Assembly: GCA_023136395.1 (NCBI GenBank)
Contig: JAGLRI010000024.1
Span: forward strand, 1 to 11,845
Direction: 5' to 3'
Source of the DNA: Candidatus Bathyarchaeota archaeon
GTDB lineage: Archaea; Thermoproteota; Bathyarchaeia; Bathyarchaeales; Bathyarchaeaceae
Length of the DNA stretch: 11,845 nt
Below, in pieces: positions 5,460 to 10,785 of the stretch. Each line of letters begins with the position of its first letter. Position 1 is the first letter of the stretch. The position numbers and the translations under genes were made by a program. The notes beneath the pieces were generated by a model that was not told the DNA's origin, did no database searches, and saw only the letters and a program-made list of their open reading frames with translations.

Positions 5460-6738
5460 TTATTTAATTACTCCATATCCGATAAGGCGCCATCTTGCAG
5501 CTAATTTTCTGCTAATGGCCGCTCGCGATCCTGCTTCCGCACACACTGGACGCCCTAACTTAAGGTTAACAGTATCTTTTCCTACAATCGAGATTACAGT
5601 TCCCACAGTTATTATTGTTCCCACATCAAGGAGAACACTCTCACCCATGCGTACTCTGTCGACTTTTTTCATATCCTTGGTCCCCACAGCGCGTTCTAAA
5701 AGGTGAACATCTAGAGTCAATTCGTATAGAGTTGGTGGAAGCATGCCTGGTCTCCCAACTAGATTTCCGATGAGTCCGTCTGCTTTAGTTAGAGAAGGAT
5801 CTAATAGGGTTCCGATTCCTACTAAACCACCGGATTGAGCTTCTTTAACCGCTCTTCCACCCACGTATAAACTAGTTATTTCCGTAAAGATTGGTTCATA
5901 AACCGTTTTATGTTGTTTTTCAGTACGGATTCCTGGACGAAGCTCTATTTCCTCCCCTACAATAAATTTACCTTGAATGAGCGAACCACCAACCACACCT
6001 CCTGTTAATTTATCCAATGAGGTTCCAGGTTTATTTACGTCGAAGGAGCGTACGATATACATTCTTGGGGGTTTTGTTGAGTCTCTGTCCGGAGTGGGGA
6101 TGTATTCCTCTAATGCCTGAATCAGAAAATCTATGTTTGAGGAGTGCTGGGCGGAAATGGGGATAATGGGTGCGTCTTCAGCAACTGTTCCCTTTACAAA
6201 CTCTGTGATCTCTCGATAGCTTTCCAAAGCTCTTTTTTCATCAACTATATCGATTTTATTTTGGGCAATCACGATTTTTTTTAATCCCACTATCTCAATA
6301 GCTGCTAGATGCTCCCGGGTTTGTGGTTGCGGACAAGGTTCATCAGCTGCTATAACCAGTATAGCTCCGTCCATGACAGAAGCTCCAGAGAGTGTTGTTG
6401 CCATAAGAGCCTCGTGGCCTGGAGCGTCTACAAAACTTATGCCTCGAACGAATTCGGCAGGAGAGTCGCATTGAGGACATATTTCTTTCGTGGTATAACC
6501 CTGTGGGGGATCGCATTTAGAGCATTTGTATATGGGAACATCAGCATAACCTAGTTTAATGGTTATGCCCCTCCTCAACTCCTCACTATGCCTGGCTGCC
6601 CAAACGCCTGTTATAGCCTCTACCAAAGTGGTCTGTATGGACTATAGGTATTTCCTATGGTTTTCCATGATCCACGTGGCCGATTGTCCCAATATTTACA
6701 GACGGTTGCTGAGGTATGGTGACGCTTTTTTTCCCCAG
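5460..6738 (-). CDS. eif2g: Translation initiation factor 2 subunit gamma (aIF2-gamma), interrupted by a 28-nt bulge-helix-bulge intron
   Basis: aIF2-gamma is the GTPase core of the aIF2 heterotrimer that brings initiator Met-tRNA to the ribosome. The gene reads as exon 1 (6738-6663), intron (6662-6635) and exon 2 (6634-5460), about 416 residues spliced, the family's normal length (Sulfolobus about 415). In spliced numbering G1 is GHVDHGKT (20-27), G2 contains T50 (RRGITI), a zinc knuckle has C63/C66/C78/C81, G3 is DAPGHE (95-100), G4 NKID (151-154) and G5 SAQ (186-188). The two beta-barrel domains follow to GYGVIK. Without splicing, exon 1 reads GHVDHGKP and then stops at TAG, and exon 2 alone would start at TTG 6626 without a P-loop. 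No ATG, GTG or TTG lies in frame upstream. CTG 6738 or ATA 6741 after AAGGAGG (6756-6750) is the likely start. OsmC and PIN genes follow on the same strand. Confidence 0.93.
6635..6662 (-). other. 28-nt archaeal bulge-helix-bulge intron in the aIF2-gamma P-loop
   Basis: On the minus strand, exon bases AUGG (6668-6665) pair with intron bases CCAU (6640-6637) as the 4-bp central helix. The flanking bulges are AAA (6664-6662) and ACA (6636-6634). The intron hairpin pairs 6661-6654 with 6648-6641 (seven pairs, one C/A mismatch, loop AAAUA). The outer helix pairs GUGG (6675-6672) and UC (6670-6669) with GA (6633-6632) and CCAC (6631-6628), leaving A6671 bulged. Cutting after the second base of each bulge removes 6662-6635 and joins GGA A to AG ACC, giving Gly-Lys-Thr-Thr. 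The intron is not a multiple of three and holds an in-frame TAG. Confidence 0.9.
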
Positions 6739-6749
6739 TATGTTTTTTT

Positions 6750-6756
6750 CCTCCTT
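6750..6756 (-). promoter_or_regulatory. AAGGAGG ribosome binding site of aIF2-gamma, before a non-standard start codon
   Basis: AAGGAGG (6756 down to 6750) is a strong Shine-Dalgarno site. The in-frame codons after it are ATA (6741-6739, spacing 8) and CTG (6738-6736, spacing 11). No ATG, GTG or TTG occurs in that frame between the upstream TAA and the P-loop. Confidence 0.6.
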
Positions 6757-6806
6757 CTTTAATGGTTAAACGCCTTCCTATTAAGATTTTTTCTAATCTC
6801 ACTTTC

Positions 6807-6839
6807 AGCGAGTCGTTCGGTTATTATGAACCTCTCGCT
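6807..6839 (-). promoter_or_regulatory. Hairpin in the probable 5' leader of aIF2-gamma
   Basis: AGCGAG (6807-6812) pairs with CTCGCT (6834-6839), and inside it GGTT (6819-6822) pairs with AACC (6829-6832), with an asymmetric internal loop of six bases against one. It lies about 70-100 bases before the aIF2-gamma start, inside the transcript if the palindromic TATA-like elements upstream drive it. No known RNA family is recognised. Confidence 0.35.
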
Positions 6840-6847
6840 AGAATCTT

Positions 6848-6918
6848 TTTCTATTAATTTTTAATATTAAAAAATAACAGATGTTACTTTCTATATTTTT
6901 TAATATTAAAAATTAACA
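6848..6918. repeat. Two identical 16-bp palindromes in tandem in a divergent intergenic region
   Basis: TTTTTAATATTAAAAA occurs at 6858-6873 and 6897-6912, exactly 39 bp apart; each is a perfect palindrome. Both are followed by one base and TAACA, and preceded by TTTCTAT, so the direct repeat covers about 31 bp with one indel. Between them lies TAACA-GA-TGTTA (6875-6886), another palindrome. The AT core could serve as a TATA box in either direction, for aIF2-gamma leftward and the zinc protein rightward, or as paired operator sites. Confidence 0.7.
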
Positions 6919-6991
6919 TAGACAAATTGGTTAGATAAGAAATCTTGCTGAACTAGATAAAAACTCGAAAGCATTTCAAAGGCGAATTGTA

Positions 6992-7255
6992 ATGGAAAAC
7001 GAAATTATACAAGATCTTCGTTGTGCTAGATGTTTTCGACCTTTAAATGAAAATAAAAAATATCTTGGAAAACTGTGGCATTGTAAAACTTGCGTCGAAG
7101 ATTTAGAGAATTCCACAAAGGGGCACGTACTCACCCTCCTGATTGGTAAAAAATCGCTTTGCGGTAAATGTGGAAGATCTTTATCACTACACATCTACAA
7201 TTACAGAGGAATACTGTTTTGCAACGAATGTTTTAGCGACGTGAAAAATGACTAA
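6992..7255 (+). CDS. Small zinc-binding protein with two CX2C-X16-CX2C modules, function unknown
   Basis: I do not recognise a named family. The 87-residue protein has two similar zinc modules with identical spacing: C11/C14 with C31/C34 (the second pair preceded by H30), and C57/C60 with C77/C80. Both have aromatic and basic residues between the pairs (KLWHCKTC, GILFCNEC), somewhat like half LIM or treble-clef fingers. A linker at about 40-55 with a short hydrophobic stretch (HVLTLLIG) joins them. There is no signal peptide or membrane helix, so it is probably a cytoplasmic nucleic-acid- or protein-binding factor. The ATG at 6992 has only a weak upstream AAAGG (6978-6982). It is divergent from aIF2-gamma across the palindrome region and could share its promoter. 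Confidence 0.75.
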   Translation: MENEIIQDLRCARCFRPLNENKKYLGKLWHCKTCVEDLENSTKGHVLTLLIGKKSLCGKCGRSLSLHIYNYRGILFCNECFSDVKND

Positions 7256-7353
7256 TTTGAAGTAACAACCGCAATTTAAGAGGCTCTTTCTTCAATCAAT
7301 TTTAAAAATTTCTTACAATAGTTCAGCATCTACATTTTTTCTCTTAAGCTGTT

Positions 7354-7397
7354 CTAAATGTTTATTATATTAAAGATTTAAGATTAAAGAGGAGGTG
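7354..7397 (+). promoter_or_regulatory. Promoter and AGGAGGTG ribosome binding site of the cupin-amidohydrolase operon
   Basis: TTTATTATAT (7361-7370), preceded by CTAAATG, is a good TATA/BRE candidate. AGGAGGTG at 7390-7397 is a near-complete Shine-Dalgarno site seven bases before the ATG at 7405. The predicted transcription start falls very near the ribosome binding site, so the leader would be short. Confidence 0.5.
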
Positions 7398-7404
7398 TAA
7401 ATTA

Positions 7405-7791
7405 ATGGTAAAAATTGTTAAGGTTGCAGAAACACCTATAGAGCCTCACGGAATTGCTGAAAGGATATCTCTAGTTAGCGAGGAGATGGGTGCCAAAAAT
7501 TTTGATATGTTTCTTCTTACTGTAAAGCCTAATACTCCCCCTCACACTTCATATCATTCTCATAAGAAACAGGAAAACGGCTTCTTTATAATGCGAGGTA
7601 AAGCCAAAATGATAGTTGAAGGTGTTGAGTACATTGCGGGTCCAATGACAATGATTTTCGTTTCACCCGGAGAGAAACATCAAGTTATCAACATTGGGAA
7701 ATCAAACCTCGAAATAATGGCAATACACGCGCCTGTAAGGGATGAAGACATACCTATACAAGATGAAGCTTACTTGAGGAGAAACGTTTGA
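7405..7791 (+). CDS. Single-domain cupin protein
   Basis: The 128-residue protein is one cupin beta-barrel. Motif 1 is seen around 47-62: HTSYHSHKKQENGFFIMRG, with H47, H51 and H53 as likely metal ligands and a glutamate (E57) in the usual place. Motif 2 follows at about 82-92 (IFVSPGEKHQVIN), with H91 as a further ligand. A bound Fe, Mn or Zn is likely. Small cupins of this kind may be isomerases, dioxygenases, decarboxylases or sensors, and the reaction cannot be assigned here. Its stop overlaps the TTG start of the amidohydrolase by four bases (TTGA, 7788-7791), so the two products are translationally coupled and probably act on the same substrate path. Confidence 0.88.
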   Translation: MVKIVKVAETPIEPHGIAERISLVSEEMGAKNFDMFLLTVKPNTPPHTSYHSHKKQENGFFIMRGKAKMIVEGVEYIAGPMTMIFVSPGEKHQVINIGKSNLEIMAIHAPVRDEDIPIQDEAYLRRNV

Positions 7792-8912
7792 AAGCTGCAA
7801 GGTTCGTTGTAGATACACATTCTCACGTAACAACACTATACCGACCGTGGAAAGACAGATTGAATGAATTGGGTATGGCTTGGGATAAAGGTCAACATAG
7901 CAAAGGGTTTAAATGGACTCATCCAACCGCTGAACCTTATGATAACTCGCCTCTTTGTCTTTACGACATGGAGACTTATGATGTTGACATGTGTATTCTC
8001 AAACCAAGTTTCATAGGCACGACTAATGAGTCGCAGGCTGAACTGGTGGATAAATATCCAGACAAGTTCCGTGCTATGTGTAGCGATCAGAATCTTAAAA
8101 TCAAACTCTTGAGTGGTGAGGAAGAATGGACACTAGAAGCCGCTCTCGAAGAGGTTGAAGCAGCACTAAATTGGGGCAAAGATAAATTCGTTGGAATCGG
8201 TGAATTCATTCCTCAAGAGATGGATAAAGATAAAGTTCAAAAAGTTTCCTTCAGGGAACGTTTTGATGAGTGGCGCGCGATTATGGATCTTGCTGTAAAG
8301 TATAGCGTTACTGTAGATTATCATGAAGGTCAAGGAAGATATAGATTGTTGTCAAGAGTAGCTGCTGAATATCCTGAGGTACCCGTCATCCTCTGCCATG
8401 GCGGTGGAGGGACACCCGATGGAATACGAAGGGCGACTGGGGCCGTAGGTAGATCTTCAAGCGTTTATCTGGAGACAGGGTGTTGGTGTGCAGAGTACTT
8501 CGAGATTCCAATGAAGCACCCAAACGTTGGGGTAACCCAGCTCATCTGGGGACACGATTATGGTAACGTTCCCCAAATGATCTTGTCTCGTCCAGCATCA
8601 GATTATCACCCACCGTTCATCACCGGCCATTTTCAAGTAAAAGATCAACATCCCCATGTTCCCTACCAAACCGACTGGTGGGGTTGGAGCCTCCACCAAA
8701 TAGAGAGACTCAAAGATACGGTGACTCAAGACGAGATCAACCTCATTATGGGCGGAAACGCAGCCAAAATATTCAAGCTACCTGTACCCCATCCACGAAT
8801 GTTCCCGTCCGGAAGACACGACATCTACGGCGTCCACTGGGAGAAGAGCATACCCTTCCTACCAGCAGAACAGATACAAAACCCGGATACACCTCAACCG
8901 TATCGTTGGTAA
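7788..8912 (+). CDS. Metal-dependent amidohydrolase 2 family protein (ACMSD-like hydrolase or decarboxylase)
   Basis: The 374-residue protein is a TIM-barrel amidohydrolase of the ACMSD/amidohydrolase 2 group, whose members hydrolyse or decarboxylate ring-derived acids using a divalent metal. Strand 1 carries H11 and H13 (VDTHSH). H179 (DYHEGQG) and H204 (LCHGGGG) fit the next metal ligands, and D257 in WGHDYGN is the usual catalytic Asp. GGNAAKIFKL (322-331) is the family's C-terminal helix, followed by an extra tail of about 43 residues that ends PYRW. The start is TTG at 7788: GAGGAG at 7776-7781 lies six bases upstream and the codon overlaps the cupin stop. There is no signal peptide, so it is cytoplasmic. 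The substrate is unknown; pairing with a cupin suggests breakdown of an aromatic or keto acid. Confidence 0.88.
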   Translation: MKAARFVVDTHSHVTTLYRPWKDRLNELGMAWDKGQHSKGFKWTHPTAEPYDNSPLCLYDMETYDVDMCILKPSFIGTTNESQAELVDKYPDKFRAMCSDQNLKIKLLSGEEEWTLEAALEEVEAALNWGKDKFVGIGEFIPQEMDKDKVQKVSFRERFDEWRAIMDLAVKYSVTVDYHEGQGRYRLLSRVAAEYPEVPVILCHGGGGTPDGIRRATGAVGRSSSVYLETGCWCAEYFEIPMKHPNVGVTQLIWGHDYGNVPQMILSRPASDYHPPFITGHFQVKDQHPHVPYQTDWWGWSLHQIERLKDTVTQDEINLIMGGNAAKIFKLPVPHPRMFPSGRHDIYGVHWEKSIPFLPAEQIQNPDTPQPYRW

Positions 8913-8925
8913 AACCCTATACCTT

Positions 8926-8943
8926 CCCTTTTTTTTATTTTCT
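8926..8943 (+). terminator. T-rich terminator of the cupin-amidohydrolase operon
   Basis: Eight T at 8929-8936, then ATTTT, start 16 bases after the stop codon, a typical archaeal termination tract. Confidence 0.6.
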
Positions 8944-8954
8944 GTCACAGCTAT

Positions 8955-8999
8955 AAAATACGTTAATTAAGATTAGACATTTACAAATGTCGTATTTTT
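8955..8999. terminator. Compound hairpin between convergent operons, possible backup terminator
   Basis: GACATTT (8976-8982) and AAATGTC (8985-8991) form a 7-bp perfect inverted repeat. Outside it AAAATAC (8955-8961) pairs with GTATTTT (8992-8998), leaving a 14-base bulge. A run of five T (8995-8999) follows on the plus strand. The position in the 174-bp gap between convergent genes suits a terminator. Confidence 0.4.
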
Positions 9000-9066
9000 A
9001 TGATATCTAACAGAACAGAAAATCTCAGAATCTATGTATTAACTGTCTTCTCTTTCTGTAAACTTG

Positions 9067-9088
9067 AATAAAGAATATAGACTTTATT
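9067..9088 (-). terminator. Inverted repeat over the acyl-CoA synthetase stop codon
   Basis: AATAAAG (9067-9073) and CTTTATT (9082-9088) form a 7-bp stem with an 8-base loop overlapping the TAA at 9089-9087. On the minus strand no long T run follows, so the terminator role is tentative. Confidence 0.35.
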
Positions 9089-10781
9089 ACTGTCCTCTTA
9101 GATCTTTACGAATTACTTTACCCATCGCGTTCCTAGGTAATTCGTCAATAAACTTTATTTCTTTTGGGAGTTTAAAGATCGCAAGGTTATCTTTGCAATA
9201 ATTGAGGATATCATCTTCATTTATAGAATCCTTGTACTCTTCTTTAAGCACTATGACAGCTTTAATAATATCACCATATTCAATAACCTTAGCTGGTACA
9301 CCGACAACCGCTACTTCTTTTACTGGTTCGTACTCGTTAATGATGTCTTCAACTTCTCCTGGGTATATCATGTGAGCCTTGTACTTGATGATGTTTTTAA
9401 TCCTATCAGACATGAAGAAGTATCCATCTTCGTCCATGCGTCCTAGGTCTCCACTTCGGATCCAGCGTTTCCCCGCGATGTTAACGAAAGCCTCTGGATG
9501 TTTGTTACCACGCCCCTGATTCCAGTAGCCTCTGGTCACCTGAGGACCGCTGATGATGATGTCTCCCAGCTCCCCTACTGGGACAAACTCATCTTTCTCT
9601 TGATCAGCGATCGCAACGAGTGTACCTGGCATAGGGATGCCAAGCGATCCGGTGCGATCTGGAGCCTCAGAGGTCGCTCCGAGGACAGTGCCGGTCGCGG
9701 GAATCGCTTCGGTTAAGCCGTATCCTTCTGTAATATGTGTTCCCGTTAATTCCTTCCATTCGTCTTTCAGACTCTGCGGTGTGTAATCTGATCCGGATGC
9801 GCATATTTTGAGTGAGGTGAGGTCATATTTGCCCTTCCTGATTTCTTTCATAAGGATCCTAAAGAAGGCTGGTACTCCAAATAACAATGTGAGTTTATAC
9901 TTTTCAATATCTCTTAGCATATCCTTAAATACGGGCCTTAAGACGACGATAAGGGTTTGACCCAACGATAAACATCCTGTCATGATGAAGTTCTGCCCAT
10001 AGACGTGGAACAACGGTAAATATGCCAATACGTACTTGCTGTCTTCGAAAATTTTTCCTGCGCCTGCTAATATAGTCTCCATCATGGCTAAAACATTATA
10101 ATGTGTAAATTCAACGCCTTTGGGATTGCCAGTTGTACCTGAAGTATAAATTATGGACGCTAAATCTTTCTTAGGATCTATTTTTACTGTGGGATAACTG
10201 ATGTCTTTTCTCTTAATCAAATCCTCGAAGAAGTGCACTGGCTCATTTTTGGGAATGGTTGCTTTAGGCATCTTCCTTAGGGCTCTGGCTAATGTCTTCT
10301 TTAAATATGGCATAAAATAAATTGTGTCTGTTAATATGACCTTATTAATTTCCAGATTATTTATGACTGGCTTAGTTTTATTATAAAGCAAGTCAAGCAT
10401 GATTATACATTCTGCTGTACTATCTTTGAGCTGTTCTTCAATCTCTCTAGGCGAAAATAAAAAGTTGACGGCAGTTGGAATCGCGCCTAATTTTTGAGTG
10501 GCATAGTAAGCTATCATGAATTGAGGACAAGTAGGTAGGTATAGTGCCACAACAGAGTTCTTCTTTATTCCCAGATCGTGAAGGGCTGAAGCCATCTTAT
10601 CGATGTACTCACCCAGTTTCTCATAACTTATTTCAGTACCATAAAAATTTATGGCTGTTTCTTTGGCGTACTTCTTTATCGATTCGTCAATTAACTGAGT
10701 AACTGTGATTTCAGGTACTTCAATTTCATGAGGAACGTCTTCAGGGTAATTTTTTGTCCACGGCTTATCCAAATAATTCAT
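9087..10781 (-). CDS. AMP-forming acyl-CoA synthetase (fatty acid-CoA ligase type)
   Basis: This ANL-superfamily enzyme activates a carboxylic acid with ATP to an acyl-adenylate and then to acyl-CoA. In the 564-residue protein the A3 P-loop is YTSGTTGNPKG (212-222), A5 is EGYGLTE (352-358), A7 SGDLG (443-447) and the hinge DRIKNIIK (459-466). The catalytic Lys is K555 in NAMGKVIRK. Length and motifs fit medium/long-chain acyl-CoA ligases; chain length cannot be deduced. The start is taken as ATG 10781, giving MNYLDKPWTKNYPEDVP, usual for the family. TTG 10808 would add nine residues. GGTGAG (10790-10785) is the ribosome binding site and contains the TGA stop of the preceding membrane gene, so translation is coupled. 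It may supply acyl-CoA to that membrane acyltransferase, or serve beta-oxidation. Confidence 0.93.
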   Translation of the reverse strand: MNYLDKPWTKNYPEDVPHEIEVPEITVTQLIDESIKKYAKETAINFYGTEISYEKLGEYIDKMASALHDLGIKKNSVVALYLPTCPQFMIAYYATQKLGAIPTAVNFLFSPREIEEQLKDSTAECIIMLDLLYNKTKPVINNLEINKVILTDTIYFMPYLKKTLARALRKMPKATIPKNEPVHFFEDLIKRKDISYPTVKIDPKKDLASIIYTSGTTGNPKGVEFTHYNVLAMMETILAGAGKIFEDSKYVLAYLPLFHVYGQNFIMTGCLSLGQTLIVVLRPVFKDMLRDIEKYKLTLLFGVPAFFRILMKEIRKGKYDLTSLKICASGSDYTPQSLKDEWKELTGTHITEGYGLTEAIPATGTVLGATSEAPDRTGSLGIPMPGTLVAIADQEKDEFVPVGELGDIIISGPQVTRGYWNQGRGNKHPEAFVNIAGKRWIRSGDLGRMDEDGYFFMSDRIKNIIKYKAHMIYPGEVEDIINEYEPVKEVAVVGVPAKVIEYGDIIKAVIVLKEEYKDSINEDDILNYCKDNLAIFKLPKEIKFIDELPRNAMGKVIRKDLRGQ

Positions 10782-10785
10782 ATTC

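Noticed and set aside
6626..6741. aIF2-gamma as a frameshifted pseudogene or programmed frameshift
   Set aside because: The remaining 388 codons are intact with all GTPase motifs. The interruption is a 28-nt insertion whose removal at bulge-helix-bulge positions restores the motif exactly. A frameshift alone would leave extra residues and would not bypass the TAG.
6620..6802. Open frame of 60 codons on the minus strand, starting with GTG upstream of the aIF2-gamma P-loop
   Set aside because: It is a different frame from the one encoding VNIGTIGHVDHGK. Its peptide is not protein-like and it reads through the intron by chance.
8678..8956. 92-codon open frame overlapping the 3' end of the amidohydrolase
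   Set aside because: It is a frame-shifted shadow of the conserved C-terminus, low in hydrophobic core and without a start signal.
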